The notes: a model not told the origin generated them from the letters alone. A stretch of DNA of 64,000 nucleotides from Bacteroidales bacterium (GCA_021647205.1 JAKIVD010000001.1:248001-312000), one strand, 5' to 3'. Positions 36,519 through 46,186 are shown, counted from the first letter of the stretch. Made by a program: numbers and translations.

Positions 36519-37070
36519 ATGACCCCATTAGACAAGGGTTTACAAAGAGTCGTACAAACCTTGGAAGAATTTGAAAAAATCAAATCCAAGCATCAAATAA
36601 CGGAAAAGGAAAAACAAACAATTGTCGGGACCCTTTATACGATTCTGCAATCAACTGGAGCCGGTTTGGATTTGCTGGTAAACCTGAACAGTGCGAGAAA
36701 ACATGTTGGAAACTGCTTTGAGGAACTACTCATCAAGGCAGTTTTCGGCGAAGTTGGCATCTCCAGTAAAAAAATCACGCTGAAAACTCCGTACGAAACA
36801 GAAGAGGGGGCAGAAACTTATAAATACAAGAATGACCTGGTTCTTTCGCCTTTTGAGGAAGTGAATTCTTCGTCGAAATTGATAGTTGTCTTGTCCGTTA
36901 AAACCACGTCAAAGGACAGGATGGGAAAAATCTTTATCGATAAAATGTTACTTGAAAGATTTGTCGGGCATCCGCTGAAAGAAATCGGTATCTTTTTAAA
37001 ATATTACACCTTAAAACTTAAACTAATGCGTGTGCCCGGGTATCCATTCCCGATTGCGCAGGTACATTGA
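36519..37070 (+). pseudogene. Truncated restriction-endonuclease-like (PD-(D/E)XK) protein
   Basis: 183 residues from ATG 36519 (MTPLDKGLQRVVQTLEEF). An earlier in-frame start would overlap dsbD. Features resemble type II restriction enzymes: GNCFEELLIKAVFGEVGI, then KNDLVLSP and LSVKTTSKDRMGKIFIDKML. Read as a nuclease core these give acidic Glu, Asp, and a S-x-K in place of E-x-K, with the KTTxKDR pattern of several REase families. After GIFLKYYTLKLKL the frame ends abruptly in the rbfA promoter, so the C-terminal part seems lost. No methyltransferase gene lies nearby. The nuclease assignment is by motif only. Confidence 0.5.
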
Positions 37071-37077
37071 AAAAACC

Positions 37078-37085
37078 TACTTTTG
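37078..37085 (+). promoter_or_regulatory. -7 box of rbfA, predicted leaderless start
   Basis: TACTTTTG fits TAnnTTTG; CCCC and then the rbfA ATG follow at once. The box overlaps the end of the truncated upstream gene, so rbfA is not dependent on it. Confidence 0.6.
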
Positions 37086-37089
37086 CCCC

Positions 37090-37434
37090 ATGGAAACAAA
37101 ACGTCAGGAAAAGATTTCAAAATTGCTTCAGCAAGACTTGGCAGAGATTATCCAGATGGAGTTGCGCCATGTTACCCGCGGTGCGATGGTAACGATAACC
37201 AAGGTGCATGTTACGCCCGATTTGTCGGTGGCTAAAACCTACCTGAGCCTTTTTGCCACAAACGATAAAGAAGCTTTGCTGGAAAACATCAAAAAACACG
37301 GCAGAGAAATCAGAGGCAAACTGGGAAACCGGGTCCGGCACCAGTTGCGCGTGGTTCCCGAATTGCGCTTCTTTCTGGATGACTCGCTGGATTACATTGA
37401 CAATATTGATTCGCTTCTCGAAGAAGAGAATTAA
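37090..37434 (+). CDS. rbfA: Ribosome-binding factor A
   Basis: 114 residues from ATG 37090 (METKRQEKISKLLQQDLAEII). KH-fold protein with the family pattern VTITKVHVTPDLSVAKTYLS, LRVVPELRFFLDDSLDYIDNID. Length is normal. It binds the 30S subunit and assists 16S rRNA processing. The start is chosen because the family begins with R.EKI...; the open frame upstream runs through the promoter. A SAM methyltransferase follows after 37 nt. Confidence 0.94.
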   Translation: METKRQEKISKLLQQDLAEIIQMELRHVTRGAMVTITKVHVTPDLSVAKTYLSLFATNDKEALLENIKKHGREIRGKLGNRVRHQLRVVPELRFFLDDSLDYIDNIDSLLEEEN

Positions 37435-37471
37435 ATATTGCAATACCAAACTAATGACCAATTAAACCCCC

Positions 37472-38296
37472 ATGCAATACGATCCCATTAAAAGAAAACT
37501 CGGCAAAGTATTTAACAGCTCGCCCGGACTCCGTAAATTGTTTTATAAACTCTTGGACTTGTTGTTGTTGCGCTCGTGGCACATCCGCAAAGCGATAAAA
37601 TCCTGGGAAAAAACGGTGCAGGGCACGCAGCAGATTCTCGATGCCGGTTCCGGTTTTGGGCAATACGATTACTACCTTGCTTCCCGAAATAAAAACTGGC
37701 AGGTGAAAGGGGTGGATGTGAAAGACGAACAGATTGAAGATTGCAATAACTTTTTCGGGAAAACAGGACTCGACAATGCGAGTTTTGCCGTTGCCGACCT
37801 GACCAAACTTGAAGAAAAACCAGAAACCTACAACCTGGTACTTTGTGTGGATGTAATGGAACACATTGAAGAAGACGAACTGGTACTCCGCAATTTTTAC
37901 ACAACGCTAAAGCCCGGCGGCATGTTGCTGATTTCCACACCTTCGGACCAGGGCGGCTCCGATGTGCACCACCACGATCATGAAAACGATGGCAGCCACT
38001 CATTTATTGATGAACACGTACGCGATGGTTACGGCATTGAAGAGATTGCCGATAAAATGAAACGCGCCGGGTTTAGTAAAACCGATGTGCACTATCAATA
38101 CGGCCCTCCCGGCAAACTTTCGTGGAAACTCAGCATGAAATTTCCCATCCTGATGCTTAATGCGTCTTATATTTTCTTCATTATTCTGCCCTTCTATTAT
38201 TTACTGACTTTCCCCTTTGCTTTGTTGTTGAACTGGATGGATGTGAGCCGGAAACAAAAAACGGGAACCGGGGTTGTGGCCAGGGCATGGAAATAA
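37472..38296 (+). CDS. Class I SAM-dependent methyltransferase, membrane-associated
   Basis: 274 residues. Rossmann-type methyltransferase with motif I ILDAGSGFGQYDYYLA near residue 55, motif II VKGVDVKDEQI, and motif IV/post motif NLVLCVDVMEHIEEDELVL with LKPGGMLLISTP. A hydrophobic C-terminal segment (ASYIFFIILPFYYLLTFPFA) probably anchors it to the membrane. The substrate is unknown; membrane anchoring suggests a lipid, quinone or polysaccharide precursor (inference). It lies between rbfA and an FtsX-type permease. Confidence 0.8.
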   Translation: MQYDPIKRKLGKVFNSSPGLRKLFYKLLDLLLLRSWHIRKAIKSWEKTVQGTQQILDAGSGFGQYDYYLASRNKNWQVKGVDVKDEQIEDCNNFFGKTGLDNASFAVADLTKLEEKPETYNLVLCVDVMEHIEEDELVLRNFYTTLKPGGMLLISTPSDQGGSDVHHHDHENDGSHSFIDEHVRDGYGIEEIADKMKRAGFSKTDVHYQYGPPGKLSWKLSMKFPILMLNASYIFFIILPFYYLLTFPFALLLNWMDVSRKQKTGTGVVARAWK

Positions 38297-38331
38297 TTAA
38301 TCCGGCCCTGAAGGACTGGAGAACCCATCAG

Positions 38332-38357
38332 TTTCCCTGAACTTCAGTTCAGGGAAA
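38332..38357 (+). terminator. Hairpin after methyltransferase gene
   Basis: Perfect 11-bp stem TTTCCCTGAAC/GTTCAGGGAAA with loop TTCA. There is no T tract after it, so termination is uncertain; it could instead be part of the leader of the downstream permease gene (ATG at 38389). Confidence 0.5.
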
Positions 38358-38388
38358 AACCTGATATTTGCAGTAAAATAAACCCGCA

Positions 38389-39618
38389 ATGCGCACCTCC
38401 CTGTTTATCGCCCGGCGTTACCTGGTCTCGAAAAAATCGCACAACCTGATCAATGTGGTTTCGATAATTTCGGTTGTGGGGCTTACCATTGGCACCATGG
38501 CGCTGATTGTTGTACTTTCGGTTTTCAATGGTTTTGAGGGGGTCATCAAATCTTTGTACGGCACGTTTAATCCCGACCTGGAAATCACCGTAAGCAATGG
38601 CAAGACCTTTCACTATCGGGAATTCCCAAACGAAAAAATAGCAAATCTACCAGGTGTGTTTGGCCTTGCCCCGGTAGTGGAAGAAGATGCCCTTTTTAAA
38701 TACCGCGACCAGCAATTTATCGGTACAATTAAAGGATTGCCTGCTGATTACAAACAAATGTCATCGCTTGACACCATGCTGATTGAGGGTACTTTTGTGC
38801 TACAGGAAGGGGAATCAAATTTTGCGGTTGCCGGTGCCGGGGTGGCCTGGTACCTTAATATCAACCTGAACGACGTCAGGCATTTGCTGTCGGTTTTTGT
38901 ACCCAAAAGGGGAAATGCTTCTTCCTTTCAATTCGAAACGGCCTTTAATAACGAGCTGATTCACCCGGCAGGAATATTCTCCATACAGCAGGAATTTGAT
39001 GAAAAGTATATTTTGGTTCCCCTTCGCTTTGCGCGAAAAATTCTGGATTATTCCGACGAAGTAACCTCTGTAGAAATTTTCATCGATAAATCAACTGATG
39101 TTGATGATTTACAGGCAGGAATCAGCAAAATATTGGGTGGGGATTTTGTCATTAAAAACCGTTTCCGGCAAAATGAGGCCCTTTATAAAGTCATGCGCTC
39201 CGAAAAAACGGCAATTTTTCTCATCCTCGTTTTTATCCTTATTCTCGCCTCTTTTAACATGATTGGTTCCATTTCCATCCTGATTGTAGAGAAACTAAAA
39301 GACATTGCGGTTTTGCGCAGCTTGGGGGCCGGTAAAAAACTAACACAAAGGATTTTTATGCTTGAAGGGATGATGATCAGTCTGATTGGCGGGGTGGCAG
39401 GTCTGGTTTTGGGATTTGCCCTGCTTTATTTGCAGCAGCAATTCGGCCTCCTTCAACTTGGTTCCGGAGGTGGTTTTATTATTGACGCTTATCCTGTAAA
39501 AATGAAGGCCGTTGAGTTTGTCGGTGTCTTCTTTGTCGTTCAATTCATCGGCCTGCTGGCCACCTGGTACCCGGTAAAATATCTTTTCCGCAAAGAGGTT
39601 GCGGTGAAGTTGAATTAA
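38389..39618 (+). CDS. FtsX-like ABC transporter permease (LolC/LolE type)
   Basis: 409 residues. A first membrane helix (NLINVVSIISVVGLTIGTMALIVVLSVFNGFE) is followed by a large periplasmic MacB-like domain (about 60-270). Three C-terminal helices follow, beginning FLILVFILILASFNMIGSISILIVEKLKDIAVLRSLG, with the coupling motif LRSLGA.KK. This is the layout of the LolC/E permease that extracts lipoproteins from the inner membrane. The ATPase subunit is not next to it, which is common in Bacteroidota. Confidence 0.88.
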   Translation: MRTSLFIARRYLVSKKSHNLINVVSIISVVGLTIGTMALIVVLSVFNGFEGVIKSLYGTFNPDLEITVSNGKTFHYREFPNEKIANLPGVFGLAPVVEEDALFKYRDQQFIGTIKGLPADYKQMSSLDTMLIEGTFVLQEGESNFAVAGAGVAWYLNINLNDVRHLLSVFVPKRGNASSFQFETAFNNELIHPAGIFSIQQEFDEKYILVPLRFARKILDYSDEVTSVEIFIDKSTDVDDLQAGISKILGGDFVIKNRFRQNEALYKVMRSEKTAIFLILVFILILASFNMIGSISILIVEKLKDIAVLRSLGAGKKLTQRIFMLEGMMISLIGGVAGLVLGFALLYLQQQFGLLQLGSGGGFIIDAYPVKMKAVEFVGVFFVVQFIGLLATWYPVKYLFRKEVAVKLN

Positions 39619-39798
39619 AATTATCAACGGATCGTTTTCTTTTTCCTCCCTTTCTTTTTGCTTTACCTTTTTTCATTCCTGAACCGGAAAAGCGTCTTTT
39701 TCGTAACCGGCACCTTCACTAAAGTTCATTGAAAATATATGAGAACAAAGATATACGCTACTAAGGATAAGCCTGTTCCGTTCACATTTATCTTTCTG

Positions 39799-39826
39799 TT
39801 GATGATGTAAAAAAGAAGTAATTTTG
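39799..39826 (+). promoter_or_regulatory. Promoter of the C25 peptidase gene
   Basis: TTG (39799-39801), 17 nt, then TAATTTTG (39819-39826): a Bacteroidota-type -33/-7 promoter 25 nt upstream of the ATG at 39852. Confidence 0.6.
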
Positions 39827-39851
39827 TCTTTCCTCAAACCAAATGCATATC

Positions 39852-42800
39852 ATGAAAAAATTACAATTACTCCTTGTCGCGGTTTTCATCTCGTCCGGTC
39901 TTTTTGCATCCGACTGGATAAAAATCAATTCGGACCAACCAAAGCCGGCTGACATTACATTGATTTCATCAAACATTAAAACCTCAACCCTTCATTTTTC
40001 GATGGAGGGTTTCTGGCAAAATGCTGTGCAAACCCCACAGGGTGAAGCCTGGGTAATCAGCCTGGAAGAAGGAGGCCGAAATTTATTAAAAGGCGCTCCC
40101 GATTTGCCTGTTTTTGCCAGCTCGATTATTATTCCCGGACAGGCAAAAATGCAAATGGAAATTGTTTCGGCCCGGTACAAAGATTTCGAAAATGTACTGA
40201 TAGCCCCATCAAAGGGTAATCTGCCCAGAACAATTGACCCTGCAACAGTACCCTACGAATTTGGACTGCAATACAACAGGGATGACTTTTATCCCGGCAA
40301 GCTATCACAATTGCGCGATCCTTATGTTGTGCGCGATTACCGCGGGCAAACAGTTTTGTTTCATCCCTTTCAATACAATCCCGTCACAAAAACATTACGG
40401 GTTTATTTTGATATTACTGTAAAAGTTATTGAGTCAGGTGTTTCTAGGGTGAATGCTTTGGATAAAAATTACCGGAATGTAAAAGTGAACAAGCAATATA
40501 AAGCCATTTACCAACATCATTTTCTCAATTACAATGCCACCGGAAGCAGGTACACACCCGTTGAAGAACAAGGCAATATGCTGATTATTTCTTATGGCGA
40601 TTTCATGGATCAGATGCAACCACTGATAGATTGGCGTATCCAGGCCGGAACACCGGTTGAAATGGTGAATGTAGAATCCATTGGCGGGTCGTCAGACATC
40701 AAACAATACGTTGCCGATTATTACAACGACAACGGGCTTACTTTTTTGCTGCTTGTTGGCGATGCTGCCCAGGTGCCTTCCAGCGTAATTGCGGGCAACG
40801 ATTCGGACAACGATTTTGCCTACGTGGCCGGCAACGACCACTACCCCGATTTGTTTGTCGGCCGCTTTTCTGCCGAAGATACCAACCACGTAAACACCAT
40901 GGTTCGTCGGACGCTGGATTACGAAAAAAACCCCATTGCCGACACGGCCTGGTACAGCAAAGCCATTGGCATTGGATCAGACCAGGGACCCGGAGACGAT
41001 GATGAATTGGACTACGAGCATATTCGAAATATTGCCGACTCCAATCTGTTGCCTTTTACATACATGCATACCTACGAACTATTTGACGGTTCACAGGGTG
41101 GTGAAGATGCCGACGAAAACCCCACGCCGGCTATGGTTACAACCGATATCGAATCCGGGGCCACCATCATCAATTACGTGGGGCATGGCAGCGATTATTC
41201 CTGGGGTACGAGTGGTTTTTCGATAAATCATGTCAACAACCTCACCAACACCGGAAAACTGCCTTTCATTTTTTCTGTGGCCTGTGTCAATGGAAATTTT
41301 GTCAACCAAACCTGCTTCGCCGAAGCCTGGTTGCGTGCCGAATACGATGACGAACCCACCGGTGCAATAGCTGCTTTTATGTCTACCATCAACCAAAGCT
41401 GGAATCCGCCCATGCGCGGGCAGGATGAAATGAACGATATCTTGACAGAAACCTACGAAGACAATATCAAACGGACCTTTGGTGGCATCGCCATGAACGG
41501 CTGTATGAACATGAACGATGTGTATGGTTCCGACGGGGATGTGATGACCGATACCTGGACCATTTTCGGCGACCCGTCGCTCGCCATCAGAACCGCTGTA
41601 CCTGATGACATGACGGTAACGCATCCTGTTGCACTGCAACTTGGTGATACTTCAATGGCCATAAGCTGCGATGCGGAAGGTACCCTGGCAGCGTTGACAA
41701 TGGAAGGCGAAATCCTGGGAACAGCAACTGTTGAAGGCGGATCGGCTACCATCACTTTCGATCCGCTTGATGGTTTGGGTTTTGCCGATTTTGTGGTTAC
41801 CGCCTTCAATTACCGCCCTTATATTACAAGTATCGAAATCATCCCTCCCGATGGCCCTTATGTGGTTTATGCAGCCCATGAAATTAACGATGCGGCCGGA
41901 AACAACAACGGGCAGCTTGATTACAACGAGAGTATTTTGCTTACTGTCGGACTGGTGAATGTTGGTAACGAGGATGCGATGGATGTGGACGCTACTTTGT
42001 TTGTCGAAAGCGAATATGTTCAATTCAACGACACAACGGAGTTTTATGGTACAATTGTGTCGAAGGATACCGTGTCGGTTACTGATGCTTTTGCTTTTGA
42101 TGTGGCCGGCAGTGTACCGGATGGTCAGGAAATTAAATTTAATGTAAGTGCACAGGACGGGGAAGGCCGTTCCATTTGGGAGTCTTCTTTTTATCTAACA
42201 GCGCACGCCCCCAAGCTGAATTTTTTAAGTTTCAGTATTGATGATTCGGAGGGCAATGGCAACGGTAAAATGGACCCGGGGGAAACGGTAAACCTGCTTG
42301 TGGATATTGTGAACAATGGTTCTTCTGCTGCATTTAATGTGATGGGCAACCTGCTTGCCGAAAGTGATTATGTGACGGTAAACAGCAGCGCACAAAATTA
42401 TGGAAACCTGGATGCGGCCGACACGGCACAAGCGGTTTACAGCGTAAGCTGCGAAGCGGATACGCCCGACGGACATCTTGCCCCCTTCTCTTTAAATCTG
42501 CTTGCTGACTTCAATATTACCGGAGAAGGCTCATTTCAAACTACGGTCGGACAAAAACCGGTTCTCTTGTTGAAACTGGCTGAGTCATCACCTTCTGCAA
42601 ACGAAATGCAGCTTTGCCTGGCCACATTGCAGGTGGGTTGCGATGAAGTTAGCGCGATTCCCGAAGACCTGAATACGTACCGCTCTGTTTTTGTGCTGCT
42701 TGGCGTTTATCCCGACAACCGGCAATTGAGCGATGTGGATGGCGAATTGCTGAAAGCATTCCTCCAGAATGGCGGCCGCGTTTATATGGAAGGTGGCGAC

Positions 42801-43442
42801 ACCTGGGCTTACGATGCACAAACGGCTGTTCATCCCTTGTTTTTTATTGAGGGTGTTTCAGATGGAAACGATGATTTGTCGGTAATAGAAGGACAGGCCG
42901 GAACGCTTGCCGAAGCATTTTCTTTTCCCTACGACGGCAATAACAATTATATCGATCAGATAGCGGCACAAGCCGGGGCAGACCTGATATTTATGAATGA
43001 TGCCCCCGCTTACGGAGTGGGTGTTTCGTACGAAAACCAAACCTACAAAACCATTGGCACTTCTTTTGAATTTGGCGGACTGACAGATCAGCAAGGCGGA
43101 ACAAAAGATGAATTGATGGCTGCTTACCTCCGGTTTTTCGGTATTACTTACGATTGGGTGGGTATCAAAAAAAACAGCAAAATATCAGTCCAAACTAATG
43201 TTTTTCCAAACCCGTTTAGCGACGAGGTAAGCATCAGCATAAAGCTGGAAAAAACGACCCGTGTTGAAATTGAAGTTTACGATTTGGGCGGAAAAAAAGT
43301 AAAAACCCTTGTTTGCAAGAAGCTGGATTCCGGAAACCACCGCTTTATTTGGGAGGCGAACGGCATACAACCCGGTATTTACTTTTCAAAGCTTACAATT
43401 GGCGACATAATAGTAACTAAGAAGCTGTTATTAATGAAGTAA
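39852..43442 (+). CDS. Gingipain-like C25 cysteine peptidase with T9SS sorting domain
   Basis: 1196 residues from ATG 39852 (MKKLQLLLVAVFISSGLFAS); an ATG 9 nt earlier is possible. A signal peptide and a propeptide-like N-terminus come first. The C25 catalytic domain (about 230-590) has the His of YVGHGSDYSWG at residue 445 and the Cys of FSVACVNGNF at residue 478, the catalytic dyad. Two Ig-like domains with DDSEGNGNGKMDPGETVNL-type Ca-binding loops follow, then a further domain and a type A sorting domain (VFPNPFSDEVSI, then GIYFSKLTIGD). It should be exported by T9SS and attached to the cell surface. It could be a digestive peptidase or a PorU-like sortase; PorU itself lacks its own cleaved CTD role, so a surface peptidase is favoured. 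Confidence 0.92.
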   Translation: MKKLQLLLVAVFISSGLFASDWIKINSDQPKPADITLISSNIKTSTLHFSMEGFWQNAVQTPQGEAWVISLEEGGRNLLKGAPDLPVFASSIIIPGQAKMQMEIVSARYKDFENVLIAPSKGNLPRTIDPATVPYEFGLQYNRDDFYPGKLSQLRDPYVVRDYRGQTVLFHPFQYNPVTKTLRVYFDITVKVIESGVSRVNALDKNYRNVKVNKQYKAIYQHHFLNYNATGSRYTPVEEQGNMLIISYGDFMDQMQPLIDWRIQAGTPVEMVNVESIGGSSDIKQYVADYYNDNGLTFLLLVGDAAQVPSSVIAGNDSDNDFAYVAGNDHYPDLFVGRFSAEDTNHVNTMVRRTLDYEKNPIADTAWYSKAIGIGSDQGPGDDDELDYEHIRNIADSNLLPFTYMHTYELFDGSQGGEDADENPTPAMVTTDIESGATIINYVGHGSDYSWGTSGFSINHVNNLTNTGKLPFIFSVACVNGNFVNQTCFAEAWLRAEYDDEPTGAIAAFMSTINQSWNPPMRGQDEMNDILTETYEDNIKRTFGGIAMNGCMNMNDVYGSDGDVMTDTWTIFGDPSLAIRTAVPDDMTVTHPVALQLGDTSMAISCDAEGTLAALTMEGEILGTATVEGGSATITFDPLDGLGFADFVVTAFNYRPYITSIEIIPPDGPYVVYAAHEINDAAGNNNGQLDYNESILLTVGLVNVGNEDAMDVDATLFVESEYVQFNDTTEFYGTIVSKDTVSVTDAFAFDVAGSVPDGQEIKFNVSAQDGEGRSIWESSFYLTAHAPKLNFLSFSIDDSEGNGNGKMDPGETVNLLVDIVNNGSSAAFNVMGNLLAESDYVTVNSSAQNYGNLDAADTAQAVYSVSCEADTPDGHLAPFSLNLLADFNITGEGSFQTTVGQKPVLLLKLAESSPSANEMQLCLATLQVGCDEVSAIPEDLNTYRSVFVLLGVYPDNRQLSDVDGELLKAFLQNGGRVYMEGGDTWAYDAQTAVHPLFFIEGVSDGNDDLSVIEGQAGTLAEAFSFPYDGNNNYIDQIAAQAGADLIFMNDAPAYGVGVSYENQTYKTIGTSFEFGGLTDQQGGTKDELMAAYLRFFGITYDWVGIKKNSKISVQTNVFPNPFSDEVSISIKLEKTTRVEIEVYDLGGKKVKTLVCKKLDSGNHRFIWEANGIQPGIYFSKLTIGDIIVTKKLLLMK

Positions 43443-43691
43443 AACGTTTTTAGTCGGTTATTTCTTTAACTAAAAACAGTTGCTTTTAAGGGCTTTTTCA
43501 TAAAAACAAGGCCTGTGAAGCTTAATTTTTCCTGCCAGCCTTTACTATCTTTTCACAAATTGAAGTATCTCATCAATTTTTCGTAATTTCGCCACCGTAG
43601 CCAGAATCCGGATTCTTCACGGAAGTTCAAATTTTGCACACCGGTTTTGCAGCTTCAAATAGAGTTTACAGCATATAACACTACCTGAGAT

Positions 43692-45509
43692 ATGAGCAAA
43701 GCACATTCTTTTCACATTCCTGTCATGGGCATTGGTTTTACCATTGACACGCCATTGAAGGTTTCTCCATACGGAATCGATTCGGTTATTTCGTTGGTTG
43801 ACGACACCCTTCTTGAAAAATTAAGGAAGATGTATTGTGAAAAATTTGAAATTCCTTATCACGAGATTACGGAAAAGTTTGAAGATTTCAGGGCAGAGCG
43901 AATTACTTCCTATCTGAATTTGATCAACAAGCTGGTAGAAAAAAAATTCGATGAGTTTAAAATTGCGGCAGCCGAAAAAGGGCAGGAGATAAAAGAGTAT
44001 TTCAGCATGTTGCCTGATTGCTCCGGCCTGAAACAGGAATTCCAGCACTTAAAAACGAAGTATCTTAACCTGGACGAAATCAGTAACTGGTTAAAAGACA
44101 ATTTATCAATGGGCAGTATTGATGTAAATATCATGACCAAAGTTGATAAAGAGAATTTTCTTAAAAATGAAAAACTGCCGGTAGAGTACAACGATGCCCA
44201 TGCGGCACTCAGGGGATATGCCAATAGTGATTTGAATTCTTCCATCATCCTTTCAGCGGGGATGAACACGCGCTTGTATGCTTATATTGAACAGTTTGAG
44301 GATTTTTATCCTGACAGGAACGGCGAGATTAAAAAGAAGATTGTTTTGAAAGTCAGTGATTACAGGTCGGCCTTGGTACAGGGGAAATTTCTGGCAAAGA
44401 AAGGATTGTGGGTTTCGGAATACCGGGTTGAGTCGGGCTTGAATTGTGGCGGCCACGCCTTTGCCACCGATGGTTACCTGCTTGGTCCGATACTGGCAGA
44501 GTTCAGGGACCATCGCAGGGAAATGACCGAAACAATTCACGAGGTACTTGTACGGGCGCTTTCCGGAAAAAACCGTACTGTGCCTGAAAAAGAATTGCCA
44601 TTAAGGGTTACCGCCCAGGGTGGTGTGGGAACGGCTGAAGAGCACCAATTCCTCATCGACGAATACCAACTTGATTCGGTTGGTTGGGGCACACCTTTTC
44701 TTTTAGTTCCCGAAGCAACGTCGGTTGACGATGCAACCCTGGTCCAGTTGGCAGAGGCGGAAGAAGAAGACTTGTATTTAAGTAATATTTCCCCACTGGG
44801 GGTTCCGTTTAACAGCCTGAGAGGGAATACCAAAGACCTTGAAAAGCTGACCCTCGCCGAAAATGGACGGCCGGGTAGCCTGTGCCCGAAACAATTGCTT
44901 GTTTCAAACAGGGAGTTTAGTGACAAAATGATTTGTACGGCTTCGCGTCGCTACCAACGCAACAAACTCAAAGCAATTGAAGAAGAGGGTGGTGACCCGG
45001 TTGAACAGCAAAAGATGCTGAATAAGGTCATCGACAAATCCTGCCTTTGCGTGGGCCTGGGCACTTCTGCTTTGTTGAAATACAAGCTTGATACCAAGAT
45101 AGAGGGAGAAGGCGTTTCGGTGTGCCCGGGGCCAAACATGGCCTATTTCTCAAAAATAATGAAGCTGAAAGAAATTACCGACCATATTTACGGAAGGGCA
45201 AATATGATGACACGGACCGATCGCCCGAATATGTTTTTAAAAGAACTGCGAATTTACATCGATTACCTGAAAAATAAAATAGAGGAAAACCAGGACACTG
45301 TTACTGATAAGCAGGAAAAATACCTGATGACTTTTGTAAAGAACCTGAAAGAAGGGGTGAATTATTATTACGGATTATTTGACGATTTTAAGCATGCTTT
45401 TGAAGACAAGAAAACAAGCATTTTAAATGAATTGGACAACAGTAATAAAGTATTGTATTTTCTCAGTTTAAAAATAAAAGATCTAAGGATGGCAACCGTA
45501 AGCCCATAG
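43692..45509 (+). CDS. Uncharacterised 605-residue protein, possible TIM-barrel (nitronate monooxygenase/glutamate synthase-like)
   Basis: 605 residues, cytoplasmic with no signal or membrane segments. The N-terminus PVMGIGFTIDTPLKVSPYGIDSVIS and the middle GLNCGGHAFATDGYLLGPIL, TAQGGVGTAEEHQFLIDEY and VGWGTPFLLVPEAT recall FMN-binding TIM barrels, where Gly-rich strands hold the flavin phosphate. Cysteines in NCGGH, SLCPKQLL, CLCVGLG and VCPGPN might bind a metal or cluster. A helical segment (about 60-135) and a helical C-terminus (about 500-605) flank the core. I do not recognise a named family. It is a single gene, 249 nt after the C25 peptidase, convergent with the CYTH gene. Confidence 0.6.
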   Translation: MSKAHSFHIPVMGIGFTIDTPLKVSPYGIDSVISLVDDTLLEKLRKMYCEKFEIPYHEITEKFEDFRAERITSYLNLINKLVEKKFDEFKIAAAEKGQEIKEYFSMLPDCSGLKQEFQHLKTKYLNLDEISNWLKDNLSMGSIDVNIMTKVDKENFLKNEKLPVEYNDAHAALRGYANSDLNSSIILSAGMNTRLYAYIEQFEDFYPDRNGEIKKKIVLKVSDYRSALVQGKFLAKKGLWVSEYRVESGLNCGGHAFATDGYLLGPILAEFRDHRREMTETIHEVLVRALSGKNRTVPEKELPLRVTAQGGVGTAEEHQFLIDEYQLDSVGWGTPFLLVPEATSVDDATLVQLAEAEEEDLYLSNISPLGVPFNSLRGNTKDLEKLTLAENGRPGSLCPKQLLVSNREFSDKMICTASRRYQRNKLKAIEEEGGDPVEQQKMLNKVIDKSCLCVGLGTSALLKYKLDTKIEGEGVSVCPGPNMAYFSKIMKLKEITDHIYGRANMMTRTDRPNMFLKELRIYIDYLKNKIEENQDTVTDKQEKYLMTFVKNLKEGVNYYYGLFDDFKHAFEDKKTSILNELDNSNKVLYFLSLKIKDLRMATVSP

Positions 45510-45605
45510 ACTTTCTGCCGGCAACGTATCCCGGCCTCCCCAACAATAAAAATAAACTGTGAAACAATTTCTCTTTCTACAGTTTTCGTACAGTTTCAAA
45601 GCCTT

Positions 45606-46076
45606 TTACCAGTTTTTAAACGGTTTCTTCCTGAGCATGGAGTTGAAGTATTTAGGATTTCCGGTAACCTCTTCACCCAGCCATTCGGGTTTGACAAATT
45701 GATGGTCTTCAGCGGGGAGTTCAATTTCGGCAACAATCAGCCCCTCGTTATCACCATAAAATTCATCAACTTCGAATTTGAGCCCGCCATCTTCGGGGAT
45801 GATGTAACGGGTTTTGTGGATAACACCCGGTTCGCACAGCGCAAGTAAAGTTTTTGCCTCTTCCTGCAAAATTTCTTTTTCCCACTCGAAGCGGGTGGTA
45901 CCGGAAGCGTTGACGCTACCCTTGATGGTGAGAAAGCCTTTTTCATCTTCGATCCTTATACGCACCGTCCGCCCGGGAACCGATGACAGATAGGCCTGGG
46001 TGATGCTCTTCTTTTTGGTTGCCATCGGTTTAAAGTCAGCCTTCACCAAGAACTTTCTTTCTATTTCCTGTGCCAT
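45606..46076 (-). CDS. CYTH-domain protein (triphosphate tunnel metalloenzyme)
   Basis: 156 residues. The hallmark ExExK motif is EIERKFLVK at the N-terminus. Further CYTH features are QAYLSSVPGRTVRIRIEDEKGFLTIKG, RFEWEKEI, KTRYIIP, FEVDEFYGDNEGLIVAEIEL and PEWLGEEVT near the end. Members hydrolyse inorganic triphosphate or thiamine triphosphate or act as class IV adenylate cyclases; for short bacterial proteins of this type, triphosphatase activity is most common. A 6-bp hairpin (46092-46108) precedes the gene. Confidence 0.92.
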   Translation of the reverse strand: MAQEIERKFLVKADFKPMATKKKSITQAYLSSVPGRTVRIRIEDEKGFLTIKGSVNASGTTRFEWEKEILQEEAKTLLALCEPGVIHKTRYIIPEDGGLKFEVDEFYGDNEGLIVAEIELPAEDHQFVKPEWLGEEVTGNPKYFNSMLRKKPFKNW

Positions 46077-46186
46077 GCCATGTTTCTTTTCCGGGATTTT
46101 TTATCCCGTCTGTCAAAAAATGAACTGTAAAATATTCTATTCTTCAAAAATAAGCAATGTTGTAAAACAGCAATGATAAGAAGCGT

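Noticed and set aside
43446-43477. GTTTTTAGT/ACTAAAAAC hairpin after the C25 peptidase gene
   Set aside because: AT-only stem with a large loop and no T tract; not a convincing terminator.
46092-46108. CGGGAT/ATCCCG hairpin upstream of the CYTH gene
   Set aside because: Short stem with no T tract; mentioned with the CYTH gene but not called a feature.
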